33,996 nt of DNA from Chthoniobacterales bacterium (GTDB taxonomy: Bacteria > Verrucomicrobiota > Verrucomicrobiia > Chthoniobacterales > UBA10450). Location: positions 1 to 33,996 of the forward strand of contig JAICMR010000019.1 of the NCBI GenBank assembly GCA_025929155.1, read 5' to 3'. The position numbers and the translations under genes are program-made. Positions 24,380-33,996 of the stretch are shown here, piece by piece. Below the pieces are notes generated by a model. The model saw only the letters and a program-made list of their open reading frames with translations, had not been told where the DNA came from and ran no database searches. How positions within the stretch are numbered: the first letter of the stretch is position 1; every line of letters begins with the position of its first letter.

Positions 24380-25234
24380 ATGTTGTCGCGCGCCGCTTCT
24401 CTCCTGGTCTTTCTCGTCATCGGCGTCGAGCCGTTACCGGCAGCTTCCGCCCCGCAAGGATGCGTCTGGAAAGTCACCAATCCACAGGGGCATTCTCTTT
24501 ATCTTGGTGGCTCGATGCATTCTTTGCTCGCCACCGACTATCCGCTGCCGCCGACCTATAACCGCGCGTTCGATGATTCTTCCGCGCTGGTGCTCGAAGA
24601 AGGCATCGACGTTTCGATCAAGACGGCACAGAAGTTTTACCGGAGCGGCTTTTACGACAAGGGAGATACCCTTAGGAATCATCTCGATCCGCGGACCTAC
24701 GATTATCTGCGCCGCTTTTTTGCGTTGGTGCACGTTCCGGAGGCGCAATGGTCGAAATGCAAGCCGTGGATGTTGCTCGACTTTCTCGTTAGTCAGAGCA
24801 CGAATCAGCTCGGCGTGGAGTTCTATCTCGTCGGCCGCGCCCGGGCGAACCAGAAGCCGGTGCTCGGTCTCGAGTCCTTCCGCGAACACGCGGAAATCAT
24901 CTCCGGTCTGAGCGACAAACAGGCGGAGCTGGCGATCCTCCTTAATTTCATCCCTCAAGGCAACGGCGCGGAACTCCGGACGCGCATGACTTCCGAATGG
25001 CGGCGAGGCGACGTCGAAGCGCTTGCGCGTGACGAGGTCCGCCAGATGCACGATCTGCCGTTTTTTGGAAAGCGGCTGATCGACGAGCGCAATCGCAACT
25101 GGATTCCGAAGATCGAAGGCTACCTCGCGCGCGGTGAGAATTACTTTGTGGTCGTGGGCGCCGGACATCTCGGCGGCCCGAACGGCCTGCTCGCCCTGTT
25201 GCGCGCGCAGGGCAATCGCGTCGAGCAGCTTTAA
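24380..25234 (+). CDS. TraB/GumN family protein, exported
   Basis: 284 residues with a signal peptide (AASLLVFLVIGVEPLPAASA). The family core is visible: CVWKVTNPQGHSLYLGGSMH with the first GxxH motif (GSMH), ALVLEEGID in the place of the usual v-vE-D, and the C-terminal second GxxH, YFVVVGAGHLGGPNGLLALL, followed by RAQGNRVEQL. These two GxxH motifs and acidic residues define the TraB/GumN (TIKI-like) fold, related to metalloproteases; some members are predicted peptidases, and GumN lies in xanthan clusters. It probably acts in the periplasm. No Shine-Dalgarno is evident. The glutaredoxin gene lies 54 bases downstream on the same strand. Confidence 0.85.
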   Translation: MLSRAASLLVFLVIGVEPLPAASAPQGCVWKVTNPQGHSLYLGGSMHSLLATDYPLPPTYNRAFDDSSALVLEEGIDVSIKTAQKFYRSGFYDKGDTLRNHLDPRTYDYLRRFFALVHVPEAQWSKCKPWMLLDFLVSQSTNQLGVEFYLVGRARANQKPVLGLESFREHAEIISGLSDKQAELAILLNFIPQGNGAELRTRMTSEWRRGDVEALARDEVRQMHDLPFFGKRLIDERNRNWIPKIEGYLARGENYFVVVGAGHLGGPNGLLALLRAQGNRVEQL

Positions 25235-25288
25235 CGCTGCGGCCGGAAAATCGGTGGCTGAAATTGCCGCGGGTGCTAACTTCCGCCC

Positions 25289-25624
25289 ATGGACAAGCCA
25301 CAAATCACCGCCTACCTGAAAACGCATTGCGGTTGGAGCGGCGGCGTGCGCGCCGTGCTCGCGAAATACAATCTTCCTTACGAAGAAAAAGACATCATCC
25401 AGAACCCGGCTTTCCGTTGGGAAATGGAAGCGAAGAGCGGTCAGCCCCTCTCCCCCTGTGTGGAAGTGAACGGCGAGATGCTGGCTGACGTGAGTGGCGA
25501 AGAAGTCGAGCGTTACCTCGTCGAGCACAACCTTGTGGAATCGAGCAACGCCGAAGCCGGCGTGCCGATTAATGCGCCCTGCGCAAATGAGATGCACGGC
25601 GAGCCGGTAAAGCTGAAATTCTGA
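25289..25624 (+). CDS. Glutaredoxin-like protein with CGWS active site
   Basis: 111 residues with a thioredoxin fold of glutaredoxin type. The active-site motif is CGWS (HCGWSGGVRAVLAKY), i.e. a single-cysteine form close to the CGFS of monothiol glutaredoxins. The cis-proline loop, usually TVPxxFI, is SPCVEVNG here, with a cysteine directly after the proline. DVSGEEVERYL ends the core. The C-terminal tail (INAPCANEMHG) adds a cysteine and a histidine. Monothiol relatives bind Fe-S clusters; the extra cysteines could give a second thiol or metal ligand, which is inference. ATG 25289 is the only good start; a repeat element follows the stop. Confidence 0.8.
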   Translation: MDKPQITAYLKTHCGWSGGVRAVLAKYNLPYEEKDIIQNPAFRWEMEAKSGQPLSPCVEVNGEMLADVSGEEVERYLVEHNLVESSNAEAGVPINAPCANEMHGEPVKLKF

Positions 25625-25654
25625 CGAACGCGTGTAGGCGCATCGCCCCATTGG

Positions 25655-25794
25655 GTCATTCGGAGCGGAGCAGCGGAGCCGAGGGGCCTGTTCAGCTTCC
25701 GTTGGCTTCGATTGCGGCTTTTTGAGAGGTCAGCTTCGCACCTCCCGTCGATTCACCGAATCCCTCGACTCGTTTCAACTTCTCTCGAAATGAC
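25655..25794. repeat. Dispersed inverted-repeat element (family A, copy 3)
   Basis: The left arm, 25655-25690, begins GTCATTCGGAGCGGAGCAGC. The right arm, 25758-25794, begins GAATCCCTCGACTCG and ends CTCTCGAAATGAC, and its reverse complement starts GTCATTTCGAGAGAAG, matching the left arms of copies 1 and 2. The 67-base centre shares no clear sequence with the other copies. It lies between the glutaredoxin and penicillin-binding protein genes; the remaining 100 bases before 25895 show no promoter or other feature. Confidence 0.65.
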
Positions 25795-25894
25795 TCGGGG
25801 GAAGGCGGAACGGAAACCGCGTCTTTCCTCGCCGCGGAGCTGTGATTAGTTTCTCGCGCGCCTTCGTCTCATCCCGCGCAGCGCCCATTTTCCG

Positions 25895-28093
25895 ATGAAA
25901 CTTTTTGCCCGCACGGGCGCCGCAAAAAAATCCAGCACGCCGAAAAGCAAAATCGCCAGGAAAGGCAGCCGTCGCTGGCGCTGGGTCGTCGCGATTTTCC
26001 TTGTTGTCATCCCGTCGATCGTGCTCGCCGCGGTTCTGGCGACCTACGCGATTTGGGCCCAGACGTTCGACCTGAAACGGCTCGGCACGATGCCGGAGCG
26101 AAACACCGTTTTCGACGTGGACGGCAAAATCTACAGCCGGCTCGCCGGCGCCAACCGGCTCAAGATTCCGCTCAAACAGGTCTCGCCCTGGTTCATCAAG
26201 GCATTGATCGCGCGTGAGGACACACGCTTCTACGAGCACGGCGGAATTGATTGGCGTGGCGTGGCGCGCGCGCTTTTTCGCGATGTAACGAGTGGCTCGG
26301 CCAAGGAAGGCGCGAGCAGCATTACGCAGCAACTTGCGCGCAACAGCCTTCCGTTAGGCGGCCGCACGATCAGCCGAAAGCTGCTCGAGGCGATGGTGGC
26401 ACTCCGCATCGAACGCAACCTGACGAAAGACCAGATCCTCGAGTTGTATGTGAACCGGATCTATTTCGGCTCCGGCTGTTACGGGATCGAGACGGCGTCG
26501 CAGGCTTACTTCGGCAAAGACGCTTCGAAGCTCGATCTTTCTGAAGCGGCGGTGCTCGCCGGATTAATCCGGAGTCCAAACCGTTTTTCGCCCTTGAAGA
26601 ATCCGAAGGGTGCGATCGCGCAGCGCAACACCGTGCTCCACCGAATGCGGGAGCTGGAGAAAATCAGCGCCACGCAAGAATCCCAGGCCGAACACGAGAA
26701 GCTGAATTCGCATCCGCGGCGCCTCACGTTGATCCAGGAAAACTACGCGATGGACGCCGTCCAGCGGGATCTCAATCTTCTTCTCACCCAGGATCAGATC
26801 GATAACGGCGGTCTCTTCATTTACACCACACTCGATCCGGTTGTGCAGAAAGCCGCGACCGACGCAGTCGAGAAACAGCTCGCGAAAATCGAGCGCGAGC
26901 CGGGATTTCATCATCCGCTGAAGTCGCAATATCGCCCGCCTGCGGAAGGCGAGGATAACGCGATGCCATACCTCGAAGGCGCGCTCGTCGCGATCGATAA
27001 CGCGAGCGGCGGCATCCGCGCCCTCGTCGGCGGGCGCGATTATGCGCAGAGCAAATTCAACCGCGCGCTCCCGCCGGCGAATCGCCAGATCGGTTCCTCT
27101 TTCAAGCCGTTCGTTTATACGCTCGCTTTCATGCACGGCTTATTGCCTGGCGCGGCGGTCAGTGACGGACCGATTCGTCCGGGAGAAATTCAGGGCGCGG
27201 GCAATTGGTCGCCGGGAAATTCCGACGGGCGCTATGGCGGTATCCAGCCCGTCTCGTATGGGCTGATTCATTCGCGGAACACGATGAGTGTGCGCGTCGG
27301 TGAATTCGCCGGACTCGATGACACGCAGAAGCTGGGGACTACGCTTGGTCTCGGCTCAGAGATCCCGCACGGCGCAGCCATTTACATCGGCTCGTTCGAG
27401 AGTGACCTGAAAGATCTCACCGCGGCCTACACCGTGTTTCCGAATGCCGGAGTGCGGAAGCAGGCTTACATCATCGAGCGGATCGACGATCAAAATCACC
27501 ATCCGATTTATCGCGCCGCCCATCTCAGTGCGCCGGTCTTGGATCCGGGCGCGACCTGGATGACGACGCAATTGATGGAGCAAGTGATGACGCGCGGGAC
27601 CGCAGCCAGTTCGCGGTCGTTAGGCTTCAAATTGCCGGCGGCGGGAAAAACGGGCACGACCAACGACTTCAAGGATGCGTGGTTTCTCGGCTTCACCAGC
27701 TCGATAACCTGCGGCGTCTGGGTGGGTTTCGACCAGCCGACCACGATCATGTCGCACGGTTATGGGGCGGCGCTCGCCTTGCCGATCTGGACGCAAGTGA
27801 TGAACAAAGCGGCCGCGAAATATCCGGCGGAACCGCTCGAGCCGACGGTCACTCTTCAGCACGTCACGGTCTGCTCGATTTCCAACGCGATCGCGACCAG
27901 CGGTTGCGTTGCCGCCGGGACGGCTTACGACATCAACCTCCCTGTCACCGAAGTGCCGCGCGGCATCTGCCAGGTGCATGGCGGCGCGCCGACGCAACTG
28001 GGCCAGCGGATCGAGCAGCTCGGCCGCAAAGTGCAGCAGGCGCCGCGGAGTATCATCGAGTCCTTCAAACACTTCTTCGGCGGCGGGCGGTGA
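25895..28093 (+). CDS. Class A penicillin-binding protein (PBP1a-like transglycosylase/transpeptidase)
   Basis: 732 residues. A basic cytoplasmic tail, one transmembrane helix (about 30-55), then a GT51 glycosyltransferase domain with the catalytic glutamate at 108 (AREDTRFYEHGGIDW) and the second motif GASSITQQLARN. It polymerises lipid II. The C-terminal transpeptidase has all three motifs: S401-S-F-K404, S460-R-N and K585-T-G. The tail adds three cysteines (VCSISN, SGCVAAG, GICQVHGG) and a basic amphipathic end. Both activities look intact. Symbols such as mrcA or ponA cannot be assigned safely. No Shine-Dalgarno sequence is evident. It is preceded by repeat family A and followed by repeat family B. 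Confidence 0.95.
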   Translation: MKLFARTGAAKKSSTPKSKIARKGSRRWRWVVAIFLVVIPSIVLAAVLATYAIWAQTFDLKRLGTMPERNTVFDVDGKIYSRLAGANRLKIPLKQVSPWFIKALIAREDTRFYEHGGIDWRGVARALFRDVTSGSAKEGASSITQQLARNSLPLGGRTISRKLLEAMVALRIERNLTKDQILELYVNRIYFGSGCYGIETASQAYFGKDASKLDLSEAAVLAGLIRSPNRFSPLKNPKGAIAQRNTVLHRMRELEKISATQESQAEHEKLNSHPRRLTLIQENYAMDAVQRDLNLLLTQDQIDNGGLFIYTTLDPVVQKAATDAVEKQLAKIEREPGFHHPLKSQYRPPAEGEDNAMPYLEGALVAIDNASGGIRALVGGRDYAQSKFNRALPPANRQIGSSFKPFVYTLAFMHGLLPGAAVSDGPIRPGEIQGAGNWSPGNSDGRYGGIQPVSYGLIHSRNTMSVRVGEFAGLDDTQKLGTTLGLGSEIPHGAAIYIGSFESDLKDLTAAYTVFPNAGVRKQAYIIERIDDQNHHPIYRAAHLSAPVLDPGATWMTTQLMEQVMTRGTAASSRSLGFKLPAAGKTGTTNDFKDAWFLGFTSSITCGVWVGFDQPTTIMSHGYGAALALPIWTQVMNKAAAKYPAEPLEPTVTLQHVTVCSISNAIATSGCVAAGTAYDINLPVTEVPRGICQVHGGAPTQLGQRIEQLGRKVQQAPRSIIESFKHFFGGGR

Positions 28094-28135
28094 GGCTGTA
28101 ACTCAGGCTGGAAGCGTCGGCGGGCAGTTTTTGGC

Positions 28136-28220
28136 AAGGCGAGACTCCTGTCGAGCCGGAAGCGACTGTCGTATTTCGCGCGCATGTCACCCGCTCGGCC
28201 CCGACAGAGTCTCGCCCTAC
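28136..28220. repeat. Palindromic repeat (family B, copy 2)
   Basis: GGCGAGACTC at 28138-28147 pairs with GAGTCTCGCC at 28207-28216, with an inner imperfect CTGTCGAG/CCGACAG extension. The left side continues TGTCGAGCCGGAAG and the right side CCCTACCACGG, like the copy at 14223-14309 apart from a single-base insertion and substitutions. It lies between the convergent penicillin-binding protein and lipoprotein genes, so a terminator-like role is possible. The rest of the gap (28094-28271) shows nothing. Confidence 0.65.
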
Positions 28221-28271
28221 CACGGTCGTTTCGCGCGGGCGCGCACGATCATCACTCGTAGGTCGACTATG

Positions 28272-28796
28272 CTAGCTCCCGGACCCGACGTATTCAGCCG
28301 AGTAAGTGTCGAACTTCGCAGTCGAGCCGACGGCGGGCGGGCTCTTCACGTCGTAAACATTGTTCCCGACCACTTCCTGCGATTGCGTGTCCCAGATCAT
28401 CACGCTCTTCTTTGCGCCCGCTGCGGTGTTCTGATTTTTCTCGGTATCGACCGCGATATAACGCGTCTTACGCGCCTTCATTTCGCTTTTCCGTTTCGCC
28501 GACATCTGGGCGTAAGCGCGCTGCGCCCGCTCCTCTGCAATGCGGTGCTGACGTTCGGTCGCTTCATGCGTGGCGATGATGTAGGTAGCAACCGCGATGA
28601 CCGCTCCGGTGGCGGCCCCGATTGCGACCGATTCACCAGTGCTGGCGCCGGCCGCGCTCGCGATGCCACCGGCCGTGGCGCCGCCGGCTGCGCCGAAAAC
28701 ACCGGCGTTTTGCAGCGGCGTCATGTCGGCACAACCTGCGCCGAGGACTGAGACTGCCGCGAGGAGAGCGGAAGACTTGAGCAAGGAAGTTTTCAT
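28272..28796 (-). CDS. Glycine-zipper lipoprotein
   Basis: 174 residues. The lipobox VLGAGC follows a short signal (MKTSLLKSSALLAAVSVLGAGC), so the mature protein is lipid-anchored. The next segment, about residues 33-74, is a glycine-zipper-like stretch (GAAGGATAGGIASAAGAST, then AIGAATGAVIAVATYIIA) typical of membrane-inserting or oligomerising envelope lipoproteins of the SlyB/OsmB type. A charged helix (HRIAEERAQRAYAQMSAKRK) and a beta-rich end (VMIWDTQSQEVVGNNVYDV) follow. ATG 28796 was chosen because the upstream codons in the same frame would place 37 non-signal residues before the lipobox. Function is unknown; 156 bases without clear features separate it from the kinase gene on the same strand. 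Confidence 0.8.
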   Translation of the reverse strand: MKTSLLKSSALLAAVSVLGAGCADMTPLQNAGVFGAAGGATAGGIASAAGASTGESVAIGAATGAVIAVATYIIATHEATERQHRIAEERAQRAYAQMSAKRKSEMKARKTRYIAVDTEKNQNTAAGAKKSVMIWDTQSQEVVGNNVYDVKSPPAVGSTAKFDTYSAEYVGSGS

Positions 28797-28952
28797 ACGG
28801 CGCAGACTTTGAGCTGGTCGCGAGCAAGCTGACAAGACTTTTGTTGCAAAGCTGCTGCGCCCGGTCGCAAAAGCGCGGAGCGAGAGGTCCGGCGGTCCCG
28901 CAGGCAAGCTGACTGTGCTACTGCTTGCCGTCCGCGCGGCCGAAAAACTGGG

Positions 28953-31094
<2,142 letters not shown>

Positions 31095-31207
31095 CGCAAG
31101 GAGCGCACTATATCGCCCAATGAACGCGACGCGCCATCGCCAATCGTTCGGCGCAGAACCCGATCTTGTCGCACGCGACCTGCTGCCAGATAATGCAACC
31201 ACTCGTT

Positions 31208-32125
31208 ATGCCCGCCAAACTTCGCGTCACGCCGCTCACCGGCAATCCCTTCGACCTAACGATCGGCAACACCGCTACGATTGGGCGGACGCGCGACAAC
31301 ATCGTCTGCCTGAGCGGCAGTCCGCTCGTCTCTCGCCAGCACGCGCTCGTTCGTTGTCACGATGGTTATCAGTATCAGATCATCGACCTCGGGAGCCGCA
31401 ACGGCACTTATGTGAATGATCAGCGCGTCATCATGCCCACGACCTTGAGCGACGGCGCGCGGATTTTGATCGCGAAAAACGAGCTCCTCTTCGAACAGGT
31501 AGAAGACGACTATGCAACCGCGGCGCTCGAAGTCACGCTTGCCGGTTCGATGGCGGGAGCGAATTCGGCTGTCCAGCCGGTGGCATTGTTAGTCTGCGAC
31601 ATTCGCGGTTTCAGCACGATGGCGGAGAAAATTCCCAGCTCCGACCTGGCGCAACATCTTGGTGTCTGGTTTCGCGAAGCAGGCAATCTCGTGACAAAGA
31701 ACGGCGGCACGATCGACAAATTTATCGGCGACGCCGTCCTGGCTTATTGGAGCGGCTGCGGCGATCAGCCGGTCAATTGCGCTGGGACGCTTGAGATCGC
31801 GCGCCAGTTATTGGCGCTGGCCGGCACGACGAAATGGCCGGATGGGCAGCCGTTTCGCGTCGGCGTGGCGCTGCATTATGGGTCGGTCACCTGCGGCAAT
31901 GTCGGTGTCGATGCGCAGCGCGACGCGACGATCATCGGCGATGCCGTGAACACAGTTTTTCGGCTCGAGTCGGTCATGAAAGAACTCAATCAGGCGGTCG
32001 TGCTCTCGGCAGATTTCCGAGAAAACTTGCCCGCTTCGGAAAACCTGGTCGATCTCGGCGAAAGAAAGCTAAAAGGAAAGCAACAGGCGGTCGGCGTTTA
32101 CGGACTCGCCTGGAGCGCGCGATAA
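31208..32125 (+). CDS. FHA domain-class III adenylate cyclase fusion
   Basis: 305 residues. An N-terminal FHA domain binds phosphothreonine: TIGRTRDN, SRQHA and SRNGTYVN are the expected phosphopeptide-contact positions. The C-terminal class III cyclase domain has CDIRGFS (first metal Asp), GGTIDKFIGDAVLAYW (substrate lysine and second metal Asp), and IIGDAVNTVFRLES (transition-state Asn and Arg). All catalytic residues seem present, so it should make cAMP. Start: ATG 31208 chosen; in-frame ATG 31193 and TTG 31166 are alternatives, and no Shine-Dalgarno helps. It is divergent from the Ser/Thr kinase and likely reads its phosphorylation. Its 3' end overlaps the mocA gene by 28 bases, tail to tail. 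Confidence 0.9.
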   Translation: MPAKLRVTPLTGNPFDLTIGNTATIGRTRDNIVCLSGSPLVSRQHALVRCHDGYQYQIIDLGSRNGTYVNDQRVIMPTTLSDGARILIAKNELLFEQVEDDYATAALEVTLAGSMAGANSAVQPVALLVCDIRGFSTMAEKIPSSDLAQHLGVWFREAGNLVTKNGGTIDKFIGDAVLAYWSGCGDQPVNCAGTLEIARQLLALAGTTKWPDGQPFRVGVALHYGSVTCGNVGVDAQRDATIIGDAVNTVFRLESVMKELNQAVVLSADFRENLPASENLVDLGERKLKGKQQAVGVYGLAWSAR

Positions 32126-32676
32126 TCAGCTGGGGTATCGATGTCGATCGCTCCCTCTGGGAAATCGATCGGCGCGACATTAGCCGGGTGGCGATCGATG
32201 ATCACTTTTGCCCCCTCTTCGTTAGGCAAAACCAGCAGCTCCGCGCGGTAATGCTGCGCGAAAACCGCCGGGACACCGCGCGTGCCGGAGTAAGCGGAGG
32301 CGACGATTGGTTGCTGCGTTTCCTCATGCCTGCGGATCAGCTGGCGAATTACTTCCGCGTTCACGTGCGGCTGATCACAGGCAGCGAGCACGACTGCGTC
32401 CCAATCGGGCAACGCGGCGACGCCGGCTCGAATCGAGCTGCCGATGCCTTCGTTCCAATTTTCGTTAGACACGAGCTGCACGTTGAGATGTTGGAGCGCG
32501 ACCTCGATTGCTTCTCTGTCTCGCCCCACAACAACCGCGACTGGTGCGCAGCCAGCAGCGAGCGCCGCTTCTGTGACCCGCGAGACGAGTGGTTTCCCTT
32601 GGAACTCGAGCAACTGTTTTGGTTGTCCCAGCCTGGCCGAGCCCCCGGCCGCAAGCACGATCGCCGCGACCTTCAT
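32098..32676 (-). CDS. mocA: Molybdenum cofactor cytidylyltransferase (MocA-like)
   Basis: 192-residue nucleotidyltransferase of the MobA/MocA fold. The signature IVLAAGGSARLGQPKQLLEF binds the nucleotide triphosphate, VVLAACDQPHV carries the metal-binding aspartate, and GTRGVPAVF is the usual second substrate loop. MocA adds CMP to molybdopterin to make the dinucleotide cofactor needed by xanthine dehydrogenase-family enzymes. Its ATG overlaps the XdhC stop by 4 nt (ATGA). That neighbourhood supports MocA over MobA; a different sugar nucleotidyltransferase is less likely. One window motif copy is at 32219. Confidence 0.87.
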   Translation of the reverse strand: MKVAAIVLAAGGSARLGQPKQLLEFQGKPLVSRVTEAALAAGCAPVAVVVGRDREAIEVALQHLNVQLVSNENWNEGIGSSIRAGVAALPDWDAVVLAACDQPHVNAEVIRQLIRRHEETQQPIVASAYSGTRGVPAVFAQHYRAELLVLPNEEGAKVIIDRHPANVAPIDFPEGAIDIDTPADYRALQASP

Positions 32677-33557
32677 GCCACAGCCAGATCCGGCACCACG
32701 TGAATCGGCCTTCGCCGGTCACGAAGCGATTGCGCATTGGCGTCGGCAAAGACCGATTGAATTTCCGCGACCATCGCGAGTGCGATCTGCTCCGGCGATT
32801 CCGCGCCGATGTCGAGCCCGGCCGGCGCGAAAAGTTCGGAGCGCGCTTCGACCCCCGCGTCAGCGAGCGCGTGCAACAACTGGTCGCGGCGGCGGCGCGG
32901 ACCTAGGAGCGCGACGTAGCGCAGCCTGAGCGGCAGCAACTTGCAGAGCGCGGCAAAATCGCGGCCGTAGTTGTGCGTTTTCACGATCGCGGCCGTCCAC
33001 TCGTCGAGCTCGTTAGGCAACGCCGCCGCCTCGTCGGCCTCGAGCAGTTGCCAGCCGAGTGCTCGCGCAAAAGTGCGCAGGGCGGGGCTGTCCGGCCCGT
33101 CGCCGATCAAAATCAATCGCACAGGCGGCTCGATTTCCTGCACGAAGGCATCCGCCGGAGCGGGTTCGCCACTCGCGAGCAGCCGGCTGCCTAACGATTC
33201 TGTGACCACGACGCAAGTTTGCCGCGCGCGAAATGCTGCGGCGATGCCTTCGAGAAAACCGGGCGGAAGCTTCTCCACGAAAACATCAATCGCGCCGTTG
33301 CAGCCGTAGCGCCGCCGGGTGTCGAAATGGAGTGACACCGACTCGCCCGTCGCGATCACCTCCTGCGCGCGCGCCGCGACTTCTTCTTCCAGACAACCAC
33401 CGCTGAGCGTGCCGATGAAGCTGCCATCCGCGGAGATGAGCATGCGCGCGCCTGGTCGCCGATAGCTGGAGCCATTCGCCCTAACGAGAGTGGCGAGCGC
33501 GAATGGCTTCCCTGGTTGCAGCTCGTCTGCGCGGAGTATGTCCAACATTTCTTTCAT
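32673..33557 (-). CDS. XdhC-family molybdenum cofactor maturation protein
   Basis: 294-residue protein that binds molybdenum cofactor and is needed to insert it into xanthine dehydrogenase-type enzymes. The N-terminal XdhC/CoxI domain has GSSYRRPGARMLI, GTLSGGCLEEEV and RRRYGCNGAIDVF, with the conserved cysteines of the family. A C-terminal Rossmann-like domain follows (RLILIGDGPDSPALRTFARALGW, VALLGPRRRRDQLL). The segment between carries LVRANG and three copies of the window motif. ATG 33557 (MKEMLDILRADELQP) was chosen; a frame to 33581 adds nothing recognisable and 33548 is possible. It lies 45 bases after the catalytic subunit and overlaps mocA, so these three form one operon. Confidence 0.9.
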   Translation of the reverse strand: MKEMLDILRADELQPGKPFALATLVRANGSSYRRPGARMLISADGSFIGTLSGGCLEEEVAARAQEVIATGESVSLHFDTRRRYGCNGAIDVFVEKLPPGFLEGIAAAFRARQTCVVVTESLGSRLLASGEPAPADAFVQEIEPPVRLILIGDGPDSPALRTFARALGWQLLEADEAAALPNELDEWTAAIVKTHNYGRDFAALCKLLPLRLRYVALLGPRRRRDQLLHALADAGVEARSELFAPAGLDIGAESPEQIALAMVAEIQSVFADANAQSLRDRRRPIHVVPDLAVA

Positions 33558-33602
33558 ATCTGCCGCTGTTCTTCCCGGCAAGGTTCGCTGCCGCGCGTCA
33601 CC

Positions 33603-33995
33603 TTAAATTAGCTTATCCGGCGTGATCGGCAGGTCGCGCACGCGCCGACCAGTGGCGTGATAGACCGCGTTCGCGACCGCCGCCGCGATCCCGGTGATCC
33701 CGATCTCGCCAATGCCGCGCGCGCCGATCGGATTGAATGCAAAGTCGGGTTCGCCCACAAATTCGACCTCGATGTGCGGAATATCGGCATTTGTTGGAAC
33801 ATGATAATCCGCAAGATTCGCGATCACGGGAAGGCCAGTCTTGGGGTCGTATTCGGTCTCCTCCGTCAGCGCCATGCCGATGCCCATGACGACGCCGCCG
33901 ATGATCTGGCTGCGCGCCGGTTTATAGGTCACGACGCGGCCGCAATCAATCACGCTGACGACGCGCGTTACCTGCACGCGCGGCATCCCGGCGGC
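33603..33995 (-). CDS. Xanthine dehydrogenase/aldehyde oxidase-type molybdoenzyme, large subunit, C-terminal fragment
   Basis: The last roughly 130 residues of the molybdopterin-binding subunit; the start lies beyond the window and the frame is open to base 33995. Motifs: RVVSVIDCGRVV, SQIIGGVVMGIGMALTEET, NADIPHIEVEFV and, above all, NPIGARGIGEIGITG, where the glutamate is the catalytic base of this family. NAVYHATGRRVRDLPITPDKL is the normal C-terminus. Such enzymes hydroxylate purines or oxidise aldehydes with the molybdopterin dinucleotide cofactor. The downstream XdhC and MocA genes would mature it; the specific substrate cannot be told from this part. Confidence 0.9.
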   Translation of the reverse strand, partial: AAGMPRVQVTRVVSVIDCGRVVTYKPARSQIIGGVVMGIGMALTEETEYDPKTGLPVIANLADYHVPTNADIPHIEVEFVGEPDFAFNPIGARGIGEIGITGIAAAVANAVYHATGRRVRDLPITPDKLI

Positions 33996-33996
33996 G

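Noticed and set aside
24434-25651. 405-codon open frame on the minus strand antisense to the TraB/GumN and glutaredoxin genes
   Set aside because: It covers two clear plus-strand genes and the gap between them, has no recognisable motif, and is best explained as a codon-bias shadow.
28903-28929. Hairpin GGCAAGC/GCTTGCC downstream of the kinase gene, considered as its terminator
   Set aside because: The stem is seven base pairs with a 13-base loop and there is no T-run on the minus strand after it.

Overview
The window looks like a chromosomal segment of a GC-rich, Gram-negative-type bacterium, most likely a soil Verrucomicrobium (Chthoniobacterales/Spartobacteria-like). That placement is an inference from gene content and style: ribBA-ribH-nusB, fused Ser/Thr kinase-Sel1 and FHA-cyclase proteins, many starts without a Shine-Dalgarno sequence, and lipoproteins. 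No rRNA, tRNA, CRISPR array, prophage or insertion-sequence transposase was recognised.

Layout. 1-0.7 kb: 3' end of a sigma-70 factor with a strong intrinsic terminator, followed by the remains of a membrane-protein gene that is frameshifted and partly inverted. 1.4-2.8 kb (minus): pyruvate kinase. 2.9-11.9 kb (plus): a surface-glycan cluster of methyltransferase, double-GT2 glycosyltransferase, a roughly 1,546-residue protein with four glycosyltransferase modules, and a second methyltransferase, with overlapping junctions in the last three. 12.0-14.8 kb (minus): ribBA, ribH and nusB, then an ACT-domain protein across a palindromic repeat. 14.9-23.1 kb (plus): DUF1697 protein, cyclase/TolB-like/TPR membrane protein, cupin, lipoprotein, MtfA-type peptidase, methyltransferase with a glycan-cluster-type N-terminal domain, lysS and another methyltransferase. 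23.2-28.8 kb: TPR protein (minus), TraB/GumN protein, unusual glutaredoxin, class A penicillin-binding protein and a glycine-zipper lipoprotein (minus). 29-32.1 kb: a Ser/Thr kinase with Sel1 repeats divergent from an FHA-adenylate cyclase. 32.1-34 kb (minus): maturation genes and the catalytic subunit of a xanthine dehydrogenase-type molybdoenzyme, cut by the window edge.

The most striking signal is not a gene. The octamer TCGTTAGG/CCTAACGA occurs 31 times (24 times as the 9-mer TCGTTAGGC/GCCTAACGA), about once per 1.1 kb, where about one octamer and about 0.26 9-mers are expected by chance. It appears 16 times in one orientation and 15 in the other, sits inside unrelated genes in four different readings (Ser-Leu-Gly, Pro-Asn-Asp/Glu, Leu-Thr, Val-Arg) and uses the TTA leucine codon. 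Density and lack of strand bias resemble the DNA uptake sequences of Pasteurellaceae and Neisseria, so this may be an undescribed uptake-type or other genome-wide signal sequence.

Two further dispersed inverted-repeat families occur. One, with three copies of about 115-140 bp, has a copy inside an open methyltransferase gene, where it encodes the interdomain linker. The other has two copies with GCGAGACTC stems. A small beta-rich-looking domain with conserved GW, RPD and SGF positions recurs four times in three glycan-related proteins.
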